Source: Paenibacillus sp. CC-CFT747
GTDB taxonomy: Bacteria > Bacillota > Bacilli > Paenibacillales > NBRC-103111
DNA length: 64,000 bases
Direction: 5' to 3'
Assembly: GCA_030323305.1 (NCBI GenBank)
Contig: CP106741.1
Coordinates: 3,464,001-3,528,000 of the forward strand
Position 1 is the first letter of the stretch. Each line of letters begins with the position of its first letter. Below the pieces are notes generated by a model. That model was given only the letters and a program-made list of their open reading frames with translations. It did no database searches and was not told where the DNA came from. Of the stretch, positions 38,731-50,109 are shown one piece after another. The position numbers were made by a program, and so were the translations under genes.

Positions 38731-39694
38731 AAACACTTGTCAAGGGAACCATCCATCAAGTCAAAGTCCCGCTTCCGTTTCCTCTCCGCTGGGTGAACAG
38801 CTATCTGCTCGCGGGCGACGACGGGATAACCGTTATCGACCCGGGGCTTCATACGCCCGCCTCCGAGGAGCTTTGGGAGAAGGAGCTTCGGGAAGCGGGG
38901 CTGGGCTTCTCCGACATCTCCTCCATAGTCCTTACCCACCATCACCCGGATCATTACGGGTTGGCCGGTTGGTTCCAGGAACGGACCGGGGCGCCTGTCC
39001 GCCTATCGCCCGAAGGACTTCGGCAGGCTCGTCTGCTGTGGGGAAGAGGCGAGCCGTTAACGGCCGAGATCAGGGACCTGTTCGCGCGTCACGGAATGCC
39101 GGAGGAGCTTCTTAACGAGCTGACCGTTCATATGGACGGTTTCCTTCCCCAGATCAGCCCCCAGCCTGACGTGACGGTTCTCGAAGAAGGAGAGCGGCTC
39201 CGGATGGGGGCCGGGACTGGGATATCATCGAGACCGGAGGGCATGCGTCCGGCCATCTTTCGTTCTACGATCCGGATACGCTGGCCATGATCTGCGGGGA
39301 TCACGTTATCCCGCAAATTTCTCCTAACGTCAGCTACATTCCAGGCATCGACGAGAACCCGCTCGCCACCTATCTTAAGGATCTGCGCCGGGTAAGCGGG
39401 TTCGAGGTCGAGAGAGCTTATCCGGGCCACCGGGAGCCTTTTACGGGGTTTTCCCGGCGCGCGCTGGACCTCATCGTTCATCACGAGGAGAGACTCGACC
39501 GCATGGCAGGCGCCTTGACGGGAGAGCCCCTGACGGCCTATGAATTATGCATCGGCTTTTTCGGCAGCCGGCTGTCCATTCATCAGCTTCGGTTTGCGAT
39601 GGCGGAAACCTTGGCCCATCTCTTCTTCCTGGCGGCGGACGGAAGGGTGAAAGAGGAAGAAACGGCGAGCGGAATTCTCTACCGGCACGGCTGA
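38727..39694 (+). CDS. Metallo-beta-lactamase-fold hydrolase (one suspected frameshift)
   Basis: About 322 residues after adding one G at 39213-39215, which restores GDWDIIETGGHASGHLSFYD. Zinc-binding motif THHHPDHYG, second His in TGGHASGH, GDHVIP and later YPGHREPF. A C-terminal helical region (residues 240-320) follows, as in YobT/YflN-like members. Likely substrate class: thioesters or phosphoesters; not determinable here. Confidence 0.87.
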
Positions 39695-39721
39695 TAAGAA
39701 ACGCACACCCTGGCCTGACGG

Positions 39722-40239
39722 CTAAACCAGCTCATGCTCCTCCGCATGGGCTTGCTTGCGGTGGGCAAGGCGGCTGCAGGCCGAGGCCGCGATGGCGCTC
39801 ACAATATCATCGAGAAAGGTATGCAGCATAGGGCCGCCCTTGCGGTTCAGGCGGTCGACGATTCCGGGCTTCGTTTTGTCAAGGAACCCGAAATTCGTAA
39901 ATCCGATGCTTCCGTAGACGTTCACGATCGACAGAGCCAGAATTTCATCGCAGCCATACAGCTTCTCGTCGTTCTCGATCATTTCCTGGAGAGGGAGAGC
40001 AGCTTTCCTTCCTCCGCCAGGATGTCAAGCTGGATTCCCGTTAGGATGGCATTGTGCACCTCTCGCTTAGCGAGCACCTTGTCCACGCTTTCCCGGCATT
40101 CGTCCATGGTCAGAACCGGATAATACTCCTGCTGGGCCAAGTAGACGAGCTCCGCAATATCCTCCCGTCTTACCCCGCGCTTCGTCAGCCATTCGTTCAT
40201 GGCCTTTTCCACGGCTTCGCTGTTCAGGCTGTACGTCAC
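39722..40239 (-). CDS. YutG/PgpA-like phosphatidylglycerophosphatase A (one suspected frameshift)
   Basis: About 172 residues after adding one base near 40000. C-terminal motifs IGFTNFGFLDKTKPGIVDRL and HTFLDDIVSAIAASACSRL match the PgpA/YutG family of Firmicutes, soluble relatives of phosphatidylglycerophosphatase A. The role in phosphatidylglycerol synthesis is by family, not shown here. Confidence 0.82.
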
Positions 40240-40333
40240 CAGACGGTCCCCTTTCTATCGATAAATCGCACGGATAAGACAACACCTTCATTGTGGACAA
40301 AATGCGGTTATAAAATGCATGGAGGCTCGTATA

Positions 40334-40342
40334 CATAGAGTA
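40334..40342 (+). promoter_or_regulatory. Possible sigma-E/K-type -10 before gerM
   Basis: CATAGAGTA fits the mother-cell -10 pattern CATANNNTA and lies 27 bases before the start; no clear -35 partner is seen. Confidence 0.3.
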
Positions 40343-40368
40343 AACAAGCTACCCAAAGGGGATTATCC

Positions 40369-41429
40369 ATGCAGCCCGCCAAACCCGTTCGCCTGCTCGT
40401 GGCCGCCTCGCTCGTCGTCATGCTGACCTCCGGCTGTTCCTTGCTCGGCAAGGATAGCGCAAAGCAATCCATCGACCCTCCCCGCGAGGATACCGAGACC
40501 ATGCTGCAGACGGTCATTAAGGATGCCCAGAAGAACAACGCCTCCCAGAACGCCCAGTCGACCCAGGTCACCCTTTATTTCAAGGATGACAAGGGGTTTG
40601 TTTCCCCGGTCAGCCTGCCGGTCGCCTCTACCGAAGGAATCGCCAAGAAAACGCTGGAGTCCATGGTGGAGGACGGCCTTCCTAAGGCCCAGCTCCCCAA
40701 AGGCTTTACCGCCCTGCTGCCGAAAGGAACCAAGGTGAAAAGCCTCGACATCAAGACGGAGGGCAAGCTCGCCGTCGTCGACTTCAGCAAGGAATTCACC
40801 AACTACAACGTGCAGGATGAACGTAAAATGATCGAAGCGATCACGTGGGCACTGACCGGGTTTCCTTCCATCGAGCAGGTGGAGCTTCGGGTAGAGGGCA
40901 AAAAGCTGCCGGAGATGCCGATGGGAGCCACTCCTTTGGACGGGACGCTGTCGCGTGCTATGGGGATTAACCTGGAAATCGCCCCGGGGTGAATCCGGGA
41001 CAGTCCGTTCCCGTAACGCTGTACTTCCAAAGCCATACCGCCGACCATTACGGCTACTATGTGCCGGTTACCCGGATGGTGAAGCGGACGGATCAGGTGG
41101 CCAAGGCCGCCGTGGATGAGCTGATCAAGGGCCCGCTTGCCAACAAAGGCCTCGAAGCGGTCATGACACTCGGGACCGAGGTGCTCCAGCTTAAGCAATC
41201 CGATGACAACAGCACGGTTACGGTTGATTTCAGCAGCAAATTCCTCGACAAGGATAAAAAGGCTTCGGCCGATGCCGTCCAGGCGGTCGTTCTTTCCCTG
41301 ACGGAGAACACGAAAGCCTCCAAGGTCCAGATTACGGTCAACGGAGATGCCAAGGTGAGCACGACGGATAACAAGACGAACAGCCAGCCGGTCATGCGTC
41401 CGACCCATATTAATCCCCTTAAGCTTTAG
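40369..41429 (+). CDS. gerM: Spore germination/sporulation lipoprotein GerM (one suspected frameshift)
   Basis: About 353 residues after adding one G at 40986-40989. Lipoprotein signal with lipobox LTSGC; two GerM domains, the first with QVTLYFKDDKGFVSPVSLPV and the second with VPVTLYFQSHTADHYGYYVP, each followed by the TVDFS-type strand. GerM is needed for normal engulfment/sporulation and germination in Bacillus. It precedes rph and rdgB as in B. subtilis, with a terminator between. Confidence 0.92.
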
Positions 41430-41500
41430 GGCAACCTATTCCGCTTATAAGGGGGCGGCGGAATAAACGTCTGACGTCTTCCGCATAATAGGGCAGTCCG

Positions 41501-41532
41501 TGGGGGCCGGGAATTCATTTCCGGCCCCCTTC
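41501..41532 (+). terminator. Terminator after gerM
   Basis: GGGGGCCGG/CCGGCCCCC stem with a ten-base loop. Only two T residues follow directly, so termination may be weak. Confidence 0.6.
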
Positions 41533-41684
41533 CGCTAATCGCGTCCCAAGAAAGATGGGATGAGCAGAAGGGAGGATGCTTTTCCCTTCCGGCTCTGCTA
41601 AACTATATAGAGTTTTGGTTTGCCCTATAGAAGAAACGCCAATTCCAAGCACTAGAGGCTGCAGCCGTTCCAGGAGGATATCGA

Positions 41685-42420
41685 ATGAGAATAGACGGAA
41701 GACAAAACAACGAGACGCGTCCCGTCCGGATTACAACGAATTACATCAAGCATGCCGAGGGCTCGGTCCTTATCGAGGTAGGGGAAACGAAGGTGATCTG
41801 CACCGCGTCAGTGGAAGAACGCGTTCCGCCGTTCATGAAAGGGCAGGGGCGGGGCTGGGTGACCGCAGAATATTCCATGCTGCCCCGCGCCACCCAAACA
41901 CGCAACCAGCGGGAAGCCGCCAAGGGCAAGCTGGGTGGGCGGACCATGGAGATCCAGCGCCTGATCGGCCGGGCGCTGCGTTCGGTCGTCAGCCTGGAGA
42001 GGCTTGGAGAGCGGACGATTACCCTCGACTGCGATGTCATACAGGCAGACGGGGGACCCGCACCACTTCCATTACGGGAGCGTTCGTCGCGATGGCCATG
42101 GCGATCCATAAAATTTCCGAAACGAAGAACCTGCCCAAGTTTCCCATAACGGATTTCCTGGCGTCGGTGAGCGTAGGCATAGTTAATGAAGAGACCTACC
42201 TGGATCTTGCTTACGAAGAGGATTCGAAAGCCAAGGTGGACATGAACGTGGTGATGACCGGAAGCGGTAAATTCGTTGAAGTGCAGGGCACAGGCGAAGA
42301 ATCGCCGTTCAGCCGGGAAGAGCTGAACTCCTCCTTGCTTCCGCCGAAGCGGGGATTCTGTCGATGATCGAGGTGCAGAAAGAGGCGCTCGGTCCCATCG
42401 CCGGCAAGATTGGGGGCTAA
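41685..42420 (+). CDS. rph: Ribonuclease PH (two suspected frameshifts)
   Basis: Phosphate-dependent 3' exonuclease that trims tRNA precursors. About 245 residues after adding one G at 42051-42055 and one C near 42330. Motifs: [67 protein letters not shown], and the C-terminal [17 protein letters not shown] 41685 follows CAGGAGG. Two breaks in a core gene argue for sequence error. Confidence 0.93.
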
Positions 42421-42426
42421 TCTCAC

Positions 42427-43118
42427 ATGAAGCTGAACGAGCGGATTATTGTCGCTACCCGCAACGCCGGCAAAGCGAAGGAATTCAGCCGCCTGCTGGA
42501 GCCGTTCGGCGTTACGGTCGGTTCGCTGCTGGATCATCCGGAGCTGCCCGAAGTGGAAGAGACGGGAACGACCTTCGCCGAGAATGCGATGCTGAAGGCC
42601 CGCACGATAGCGGAGCTTCTCGGGGTTCCCGTTCTTGCGGATGATTCCGGCCTATGCGTGGATGCGCTGAACGGGGCTCCCGGCGTTTACTCCGCCCGTT
42701 ACGCCGGAGAGCATGCCGCCGATGCCGACAACAACGCCAAGCTGCTGAAGGAGCTGGCTCCTTTGGCCTTCGGCCGATAGGCGGAGGGGACTCTCTGCCG
42801 GTGACGGCGGACCAGGCGTCCGGGCAAGAAGCCGCCCCGGGGAGGGAGCAGCCGCTCGTCTACAGCCCCGCCCGGTTTGTCTGCGTTCTCGCGGTCTTCG
42901 ACCCTGGGAATGGGGAGGAGCTAACGGTGGAGGGGCAATGCCGGGGGTACATTCTGCCGGCTCCGCGCGGCTCCAACGGGTTCGGCTACGATCCCTTATT
43001 CTACATCCCGGCCAGCCGCCAGACTTTGGCCGAAATGAGCATGGAGGAGAAGAATGCGGTCAGCCACCGGGCCCAGGCGCTTCACGAGCTGGTACAGGTG
43101 CTGGAGAAGCGGACCTGA
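42427..43118 (+). CDS. rdgB: RdgB/HAM1 non-canonical NTP pyrophosphatase (one suspected frameshift)
   Basis: Removes dITP, XTP and similar nucleotides. About 230 residues after adding one C near 42771. Motifs: [82 protein letters not shown]. About 30 residues rich in Ala, Gly and Glu separate LLKELAPL from ARFVCVLAV, where most family members have only a short loop, so the protein is longer than the usual 200. It follows rph directly, as in B. subtilis. Confidence 0.92.
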
Positions 43119-43144
43119 TCCTATTTGTTTTCCCTGAAACGACC

Positions 43145-43204
43145 AAAGGCCTCCTTACGGACGCCGGCCTGATGTAGGCCGGCCGCCCGAGGGAGGCCTT
43201 TTTG
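43145..43204. terminator. Bidirectional terminator between rdgB and asnB
   Basis: AAAGGCCTCC/GGGAGGCCTTT outer stem with an inner GCCGGCCT/AGGCCGGC hairpin, T-runs on both sides; serves the convergent genes. Confidence 0.8.
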
Positions 43205-43229
43205 CTTAGCAGTTGGGCTGATGTTTCGA

Positions 43230-45069
43230 TTATTTGACGCTGACCTTATATTCCCGAAGCCAGGTGTCCACTTGGCCGAGATAGGCAAAAGCTGCGGCCC
43301 GCTCATCAGCTGGCCGAACCAGGGGATGTTCATGTCCGCCTCTTCCGAGGAGGCCAGCTGGCGGATCCGGGGCACATCGATCAAGGGCAGGAGGGGAGAG
43401 GAGGAGTCGTCCAGAATCTCCAGCACCCACCGGCGGACGGCCGCCAGGTACGAAGGGTTGTGGGTTTTGGGGTATGGGCTTTTTTGCGGGTCAGCACATC
43501 GTCCGGCAGCACCCCCTTCAGCGCGCGGCGGAGAATGCCTTTCTCCCGGTCCCCGGCCGTCTTGATTTCCCAAGGGATGTTCCAGACATACTCCACCAGC
43601 CGGTGATCGCAGAAGGGGACCCGGACCTCCAGGCCGACCGCCATGCTCATCCGGTCCTTGCGGTCAAGAAGAGTGGGCATGAATCTCGTCACATTCAAGT
43701 AAGAGATTTCACGGATGCGCCGCTGCTGGTCATTCTCGCCGTCGAGGTAAGGAACTTCGTCAAGCGCCTGGCGGTACCGCTCCGCGGCGTAAGCCTCCGG
43801 CCGGATGTAAGCCGTCATTTCCGGATTCAGGACGGCAAGGCGCTCCTGCATCTTGAGTGACCAGGGAAACGTGTTCGCCTTCAACGATTCGTCGCGGTGA
43901 AACCAAGGATAGCCGCCGAATATTTCGTCGGCCGCCTCGCCCGAAACCGCCACGGTGGCGTGTTTCTTGATTTCCCGGCAGAAGAGAAGCAGGAAGCGTC
44001 CACGTCGGCCATGCCGGGAAGGTCCCTTGCCCGGATCGCATCCTTCAAGGCGGCGACGAGCTCGGGCGTATCGAATTCGACCCAGTGATGCTCCGTCCCC
44101 AAATGCTCGGTCATCCGGCGGATCCACGGCGCGTCGGAGTTGGGCTGGAAGGCGTTCGCTTTGAAGTGCTTGTCATTGTCCGCGTAATCGACGGAGAAGG
44201 TGGGGACCACTCCTGTCCGGTTCCCTGGTAATACAGGGCGGCAAGCGAGGTCAGGGCGCTGGAGTCCAGGCCGCCGGACAGAAGGGTGCAGACCGGCACA
44301 TCCGACACGAGCTGCCGTTCGACCGTATCCTTCAGCAGGAAATGAATCGTTTCGGCGGTCTGGTCTACGTTGTCGAGGTGCGGCCGGCTGACAAGACGCC
44401 AATAAGCGGCCGTGCGAACCCCGTTCGCATCAACCGTCATGCAGTGGCCCGCCTTCAGCTCCGACAGGCGTTTGTATACACCGACGCCCGGCGTCCGGGC
44501 GGGACCGAGCGCGAACACCTCCGCCAGCCCTTCCGCATCCACTTCGGCGGGGAAGTCCGGGTGGGCGAGAATCGCTTTAGGCTCGGAGCCGAACAGAAAC
44601 ACGGAGCCCAGGTCGGAATAAAAAGCGGCTTGACGCCAAGCCGGTCTCTAGCCAGGAAGAGCTCTTGGTTCTCATCGCTCCATACCGCGAAAGCAAATAT
44701 GCCGTTCAGCCGGTCAAGGCAGGCCTTCCCCCATTCGACAAAGGCCAGCAGAAGAACCTCGGTGTCGCAGTTGGTCCGGAAGCGGTGGCCCCGCGTTTCG
44801 AGCTCCCTGCGCAGATCCGGGGCGTTATACAGCTCGCCGTTGTATACGATGGTGAAGGAATGATCGCCGTGGTATCGGGTCATCGGCTGGGCTCCGTTCT
44901 CCGGATCGATGACACTCAGTCTCCGGTGGCCGAGGGCGCAGTGCCGGGAGATCCAGGTGCCCGAAGCATCAGGACCCCGGGCCGCCATCGTTTCGGTCAT
45001 GTTTTCAAGGGTGGTGGGGTGAAGGGTTAAATCCTTTTGCCAGTCCAGCCAGCCTGTAATTCCGCACAT
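43230..45069 (-). CDS. asnB: Asparagine synthetase, glutamine-hydrolysing (five suspected frameshifts)
   Basis: About 614 residues after adding five bases (near 44633, 44202, 43998, 43477 and 43297). The start ATG 45069 makes Cys residue 2 (MCGITGW), required as the amidotransferase nucleophile; an upstream ATG at 45078 would block this. N-terminal class II glutaminase: RGPDASG, LGHRRLSVID, IVYNGELYN. C-terminal synthetase: LSGGLDSS (PP-loop), SGEAADEIFGGYPWF, RVPFCDHRLVEYVWN. The repaired end, PWFGQLM and then LREYKVSVK, matches family C-termini. It is the most damaged gene in the window and a useful marker of the error process. Confidence 0.92.
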
Positions 45070-45223
45070 AGGTTTCATCCCTTTCGATACGAACTCTCGA
45101 TGACGTGTTCACTTTCGACACCATCGCTTACTGCTAAACGATATGCGGAACGATAACGGATCATGTCTGTCCGCGGCGGGACGGGCAGCGGGATCGGGGG
45201 AAAACGATAGGCTTGGACACAAT

Positions 45224-45249
45224 AAAAAAACCGCCCGAGAGGGCGGTTT
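45224..45249 (-). terminator. Terminator after the tRNA pair (minus strand)
   Basis: AAACCGCCC/GGGCGGTTT perfect stem; on the minus strand seven T residues follow. Confidence 0.85.
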
Positions 45250-45262
45250 GCTATGTAAGAAA

Positions 45263-45339
45263 TGGCGTCCCAGGAGGGATTCGAACCCCCGACAACACGC
45301 TTAGAAGGCGTGTGCTCTATCCAACTGAGCTACTAGGAC
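45263..45339 (-). tRNA. tRNA-Arg (anticodon UCU)
   Basis: On the minus strand the sequence starts GTCCTAG and ends CTGGGAC-G-CCA, a complete acceptor stem with encoded CCA. The D-arm contains AGCTCAGTTGGAT, the anticodon loop is CUUCUAA between CACGC and GCGTG, and the T-arm contains GGTTCGAATCC. Confidence 0.93.
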
Positions 45340-45362
45340 AGGATAGACACGGAATAGAATAG

Positions 45363-45436
45363 TGGAGCGGGTGAAGGGAATCGAACCCTCGCCTCAAGCT
45401 TGGGAAGCTGGCGTTCTACCATTGAACTACACCCGC
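45363..45436 (-). tRNA. tRNA-Gly (anticodon reads CCC)
   Basis: Acceptor stem GCGGGTG/CACCCGC with encoded CCA; D-arm GTAGTTCAATGGTAGAAC; T-arm GGTTCGATTCC. The anticodon loop reads UUCCCAA, giving CCC, with one C-U mismatch in the anticodon stem. Because homopolymer counts are unreliable in parts of this window, UCC cannot be fully excluded. Confidence 0.85.
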
Positions 45437-45559
45437 ATTTTCCGCGAAACATGAGTAATAATAGCATAGGAAAATCGGAAAAGCAACCGCTATTTTTTGG
45501 CGGTTTGGCGCGGATTTTGCTTTTTGGCCGGCAAACGGATACCATCGGGGTAGGAGGAT

Positions 45560-46478
45560 TTGGAAGGGAGCGGAACACCATCGAACAGCCTAACAAGGAT
45601 AATGTTATCCTTTTTCCCAAAACGATAGATTTCTACCAGATTGAACTGACCCGGATGCTCGAAACCGAGCGGTACGGGGAAGCAATGAACCTGCTAAGGT
45701 TTCTGCTGCAGTGCGAAAGCGGGGATCCCCGGGCCGATGAGGAATGGGCGGCGCTTCTCGGCTGGCTGGAGACGATGCGGCCCGAGGAAACGGGGGATTC
45801 CGTCGGGGAGGAGCCGGAGGAGTCGGAAACCGATATGCTGAGCCGCACGGTGAAAGATAAAGCCGAAGCCGACAGCCGGTATGTCGACCGGCTGCTTCAG
45901 AGCCTGTTCAGCGGCACCTCCGTCGAGAAGATGCTTCTTGCCCTGGAGCAGCTGACCTATGCGGAGCATCCCGGTATCAACGCTGCGCTCATCCAGTGGC
46001 TCCGGACGGCTAAGCTTCATCCGATCGTCCTGTTCAAGGGGCTTCAAGCTCTTAAACGGAGAGGGGCGGAGGGCCCGGTCACGTTCAGCCGGCAGGGGAA
46101 AATCCAGCAGCTGGATATCGAGGATACGCCGCTTTCGCTCGCAGACTTTCCACCCAAATTTTCGGAGATCATCGGGAGGGTGCAGCAGGTCAGCGAGGTC
46201 AAGGAGCCGACGCTGTCCTATTTTGCCGAGCATACGTGGGCCGATTTTCTTGCTTTCATCTACGGCTCGCCCGCGTACGACAGCCTCCTATCCCGGAGCG
46301 AGGACGAGATGGATGTATGGGCGGCGGCTCTGCACGCCGTTATCCAAGAGTCCATGCAGGGGGAGCGGACGTGGAGGAAATCCGGGAGATGTACGGCATT
46401 ACGACCGAGAACAAAGACCATTGGAAGCAGGCCTACGAGGTCATGCAGAACTTTATGCGCTCGGTTAAACCGGTCTGA
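45560..46478 (+). CDS. YsoA-like helical-repeat protein (one or two suspected frameshifts)
   Basis: About 306 residues after adding one G at 46369-46373 and, if the TTG at 45560 is the start, one G near 45567. Mostly helical, with TPR-like helix pairs (FYQIELTRMLETERYGEAMN; LRFLLQCESGDPRADEEWAA) and an acidic linker around residues 85-115. Located immediately before tig, as ysoA is in B. subtilis. The start is uncertain because the ribosome site is too close to the TTG. Function unknown. Confidence 0.65.
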
Positions 46479-46499
46479 GGGACTAGTTCTCCGAATGCC

Positions 46500-46528
46500 T
46501 TGAAATGAAAAGGTTTTATGATTATAAT
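46500..46528 (+). promoter_or_regulatory. tig: Sigma-A promoter of tig
   Basis: TTGAAA at 46500, 17 bases, TATAAT at 46523-46528. Close to consensus and 63 bases before the tig start. Confidence 0.8.
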
Positions 46529-46590
46529 GGAATGGTTATAAAGGCTGCGTGTTAAAAGTCAGGTACATTTTTTGGAGGGGAAAGCATAAA

Positions 46591-47892
46591 ATGAAAGCAA
46601 GCTGGGAAAAAATAGAGAAGAACCAAGGCGTACTGACCGTGGAAGTGGAAGCGGAGAAAGTAGCAGTCGCTTTGGATAAGGCATTTAAGAAAGTAGCGGC
46701 AAAAGTAAACGTACCGGGCTTCCGTAAAGGAAAAGTGCCACGGTCCCTGTTCGAGTCCCGCTTCGGCGTGGAAAGCCTCTATCAGGACGCTCTCGATATT
46801 CTTCTTCCGGAAGCTTACTTCGAGGCGATTCAAGAAACCGGAATCGAGCCGGTTGACCGTCCGGAGGTGGACGTGGAGCAAATGGCGAAGGGACAAGCCC
46901 TGAAGTTTACCGCCAAGGTTCAGGTTAAGCCTGAAGTACAGCTCGGCAACTACAAGGGCATCGAAGTTCCGGCCCTGAACACCGACGTAACGGAAGAAGA
47001 GATTGATGCCGAGCTGAAGCAGCTTCAGCAGCGTCATGCCGAGCTGGTTGTCGTGGAAGACGGCGCAGCGGAGAACGGGGACATCACGAGCATCGATTTC
47101 GAAGGGTTTGTCGACGGAGAAGCGTTCGAAGGCGGCAAAGCCGAGAAATACTCCCTGGAGCTTGGCTCCAACAGCTTCATCCCGGGCTTTGAGGATCAAG
47201 TGGTGGGAATGAAGAAGGGCGAAGAGAAGGACATTGAAGTGACCTTCCCTGAGGAGTATCATGCCGAGGAGCTGAAGGGCAAAGCGGCCGTATTCAAAGT
47301 TACTCTTCACGACATCAAACGCAAGAACCTGCCGGTGCTCGACGACGAGTTCGCCAAAGACGTCAGTGAATTCGAAACGCTGGAAGAGTTCAAGCAGGAT
47401 ATCGAGAAGCGCGTAAAGGAAAGAAAAGAGCAGGCCAACCAGCGCGAGAAAGAAAACCTCGTCGTGGACAAAGCCGCCGAAGCGGCTGAGCTCGACATTC
47501 CGGCTGCCATGGTCGAAAGCGAAATCGGCCAAATGATCCAGGAGTTCGAGAACCGCCTGAAGGGGCAAGGCATGAACATGGAGCTGTACTACCAGTTCTC
47601 CGGCCAGAACGAAGAGGCTCTAAAAGAGCAAATGCGCGGAGACGCCGAGAAGCGAGTCCGCAACAATCTGGTTCTGGAAGCCATCGCGAAAGCCGAGAAC
47701 ATTACGGCAACGGATGAGGAAATCGAAGCCGAGCTGGAGAAAATGGCTCAGACGTACCAGCGTTCTGTGGAAGAAATCCGCAGCATTCTGGAAGCGAACG
47801 GCAGCCTGGCCGGCATGAAGAACGACCTCACCGTGCGCAAGACGGTAGATTTTTTGGTCGAAAACAGCAAGATCGCTGAGGATGCAGCGTAA
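46591..47892 (+). CDS. tig: Trigger factor
   Basis: Ribosome-associated chaperone and peptidyl-prolyl isomerase, 433 residues, intact. N-terminal ribosome-binding domain with the signature [19 protein letters not shown], central FKBP-type domain ([37 protein letters not shown]), and a helical C-terminal domain. ATG 46591 follows TTGGAGGGG. The gene order tig-clpP-clpX matches many Firmicutes. Confidence 0.98.
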   Translation: MKASWEKIEKNQGVLTVEVEAEKVAVALDKAFKKVAAKVNVPGFRKGKVPRSLFESRFGVESLYQDALDILLPEAYFEAIQETGIEPVDRPEVDVEQMAKGQALKFTAKVQVKPEVQLGNYKGIEVPALNTDVTEEEIDAELKQLQQRHAELVVVEDGAAENGDITSIDFEGFVDGEAFEGGKAEKYSLELGSNSFIPGFEDQVVGMKKGEEKDIEVTFPEEYHAEELKGKAAVFKVTLHDIKRKNLPVLDDEFAKDVSEFETLEEFKQDIEKRVKERKEQANQREKENLVVDKAAEAAELDIPAAMVESEIGQMIQEFENRLKGQGMNMELYYQFSGQNEEALKEQMRGDAEKRVRNNLVLEAIAKAENITATDEEIEAELEKMAQTYQRSVEEIRSILEANGSLAGMKNDLTVRKTVDFLVENSKIAEDAA

Positions 47893-47904
47893 ACATAGGA
47901 ACCA

Positions 47905-47936
47905 AGGGGCGCGTTAACCAAACGTGCCTTTCTTTT
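47905..47936 (+). terminator. Terminator after tig
   Basis: GGCGCGTT/AACGTGCC 8-bp stem with one G-T pair, five-base loop, and a T-rich tail. Confidence 0.75.
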
Positions 47937-48066
47937 CAGGAAAAGTATTTTGAACTATCTGAAAGTTTCCTTTCTCCGGAATAGGCTAAGGGAACGGAAT
48001 CCGAAGGATAGGCAGACAGGCTGTCCGGAGGTGTTGTTTCTAATTCGGTGACAACCGGGTAAAAAA

Positions 48067-48095
48067 TGACACGGCTGTTTAAACATGATAAAATG
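48067..48095 (+). promoter_or_regulatory. clpP: Sigma-A promoter of clpP-clpX
   Basis: ATGACA at 48067-48072 (5 of 6 consensus bases), 17 bases, TAAAAT at 48090-48095. No clear CtsR heptad repeat was seen around it. Confidence 0.7.
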
Positions 48096-48138
48096 TTTGG
48101 TAAGCGGCAATATTTGACGAGTAAGGGGTTGTGGCTGG

Positions 48139-48738
48139 ATGAGTCTTATACCTATGGTTGTGGAACAAGAGGCCCGGGGTGAACGGTCTTACGATATTTA
48201 TTCGCGGCTGCTGAAGGACAGAATCATTTTTCTTGGCACCGCCATTGACGACGACGTGGCGAATCTCGTAATCGCCCAGTTGTTATTCCTCGCCGCTCAA
48301 GACGCGGAGAAGGACATTCACCTGTATATCAATTCGCCGGGTGGTTCGGTAACCGCAGGAATGGGTATATTTGATACTATGCAGTTCATCAAGCCCGATG
48401 TTTCTACGATTTGCGTAGGACTGGCGGCCAGCATGGGTTCCCTGCTGCTTACGGCAGGCGCCAAGGGCAAGCGGTTTGCGCTTCCCAACAGCGAAGTGAT
48501 GATTCACCAGCCGCTCGGAGGAGTGCGCGGGCAGGCGACGGACATTAAGATTCACGCCGATTGGATCATCAAGACCAAGCAGAAGCTGAACCAAATCTAC
48601 GTAGAGCGTACGGGACAGCCGCTGGAGAAGATCGAGCGCGATACCGACCGGGATAACTTTATGAGCGCCGAAGAAGCCAAAGCCTATGGGCTGATTGATG
48701 AGGTTATCACTCGTAGCGATTTGAATGACAAGGGGTGA
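48139..48738 (+). CDS. clpP: ATP-dependent Clp protease proteolytic subunit
   Basis: 199 residues, intact. Catalytic Ser in [11 protein letters not shown], His in VMIHQPLGG, Asp in ERDTDRDNF. Starts [10 protein letters not shown], where the mature N-terminus of ClpP typically begins soon after. It forms the protease with ClpX, encoded four bases downstream. B. subtilis clpP is not beside clpX, but this linkage is common in other bacteria. Confidence 0.98.
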   Translation: MSLIPMVVEQEARGERSYDIYSRLLKDRIIFLGTAIDDDVANLVIAQLLFLAAQDAEKDIHLYINSPGGSVTAGMGIFDTMQFIKPDVSTICVGLAASMGSLLLTAGAKGKRFALPNSEVMIHQPLGGVRGQATDIKIHADWIIKTKQKLNQIYVERTGQPLEKIERDTDRDNFMSAEEAKAYGLIDEVITRSDLNDKG

Positions 48739-48742
48739 TCCA

Positions 48743-50005
48743 ATGTTTAAGTTTAACGAAGAGAAAGGCCAGCTGAAATGCTCCTTCTGCGGCAAATCGC
48801 AGGACCAGGTGCGCAAGCTTGTCGCCGGTCCGGGTGTCTATATCTGTGATGAGTGTATCGAGCTTTGCACGGAAATCGTGGAAGAAGAGCTCGGTCATGA
48901 AGAAGAGCTGGACTTGAAGGATGTTCCGAAACCGAAGGACATCCGCCATATTTTGGATCAATACGTTATCGGCCAGGACCAAGCCAAGAAATCGTTGTCC
49001 GTTGCCGTTTATAACCACTATAAACGCATTAATTCCCAATCGAAGCCCGAAGACGTCGAGCTTCAGAAGAGCAACATTCTGCTTCTCGGACCGACCGGAA
49101 GCGGGAAAACCCTTCTGGCCCAGACGCTGGCGAAGATCCTGAATGTTCCGTTTGCCATTGCGGACGCCACTTCCTTAACGGAAGCGGGCTACGTAGGGGA
49201 AGACGTAGAGAACATTCTGCTTAAGCTGATCCAAGCGGCCGATTTCGATGTGGAGAAGGCCGAGCGCGGGATTATTTATATCGATGAAATCGATAAAGTG
49301 GCCCGCAAATCGGAAAACCCGTCGATTACCCGCGATGTTTCCGGAGAAGGCGTACAACAAGCGCTTCTTAAGATTCTCGAAGGTACGGTTGCTTCCGTTC
49401 CCCCTCAAGGAGGACGCAAGCATCCTCATCAGGAATTCATCCAGATCGACACTACCAATATCCTCTTTATTGTGGGAGGAGCTTTTGACGGCCTGGAGTC
49501 CATCATCAAGCGCCGGATCGGCAAGAAAGTGATCGGTTTCGGCAGCGACGGACACAAAACAGCCGATCTCAAGCCGGGTGAGTACCTGTCCATGGTGCTG
49601 CCGGAAGACCTGCTGAAATTCGGGCTGATCCCCGAGTTCGTCGGCCGTCTGCCGGTCATCTCTACGCTGGAGCCGCTTGATGAAGCCGCTCTGGTCCGTA
49701 TCCTCTCCGAGCCGAAGAACGCTCTCGTGAAGCAGTACCAGAAGCTGCTCGAGATGGATAACGTGGCCCTGGAGTTCAATGCGGAGGCGTTGGATGCCAT
49801 TGCCAAGGAAGCGATCAAACGGAACACCGGCGCACGCGGCCTGAGAGCCATCATCGAGAGCATTATGCTCGACGTGATGTTCGAAATTCCTTCCCGCACC
49901 GACGTTTCCAACTGCGTGGTGACGAAGGAAACCGTACAGGATAAAGTGACGCCGACGCTGACGCCTAAAGAAGGCAGCCCCAAGAAGAAGGAAGAGAGCG
50001 CCTAA
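48743..50005 (+). CDS. clpX: Clp protease ATP-binding subunit ClpX
   Basis: 420 residues, intact. N-terminal zinc-binding domain with two CxxC pairs ([16 protein letters not shown]), Walker A GPTGSGKT, Walker B IIYIDEID, and the ClpP-docking loop IGFGSD. ATG 48743 lies four bases after the clpP stop with ribosome site AAGGGGTGA. Unfolds substrates for ClpP. Confidence 0.98.
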   Translation: MFKFNEEKGQLKCSFCGKSQDQVRKLVAGPGVYICDECIELCTEIVEEELGHEEELDLKDVPKPKDIRHILDQYVIGQDQAKKSLSVAVYNHYKRINSQSKPEDVELQKSNILLLGPTGSGKTLLAQTLAKILNVPFAIADATSLTEAGYVGEDVENILLKLIQAADFDVEKAERGIIYIDEIDKVARKSENPSITRDVSGEGVQQALLKILEGTVASVPPQGGRKHPHQEFIQIDTTNILFIVGGAFDGLESIIKRRIGKKVIGFGSDGHKTADLKPGEYLSMVLPEDLLKFGLIPEFVGRLPVISTLEPLDEAALVRILSEPKNALVKQYQKLLEMDNVALEFNAEALDAIAKEAIKRNTGARGLRAIIESIMLDVMFEIPSRTDVSNCVVTKETVQDKVTPTLTPKEGSPKKKEESA

Positions 50006-50109
50006 CGCGCTTTCCATACTATAAAACCGACACCTCCAATCCGGGTGGCTTCCAGTAAGTGGAATCATCCGGAGCGGGGGATGTTTGGTGTAATGGGAGA
50101 GAAACCGGT

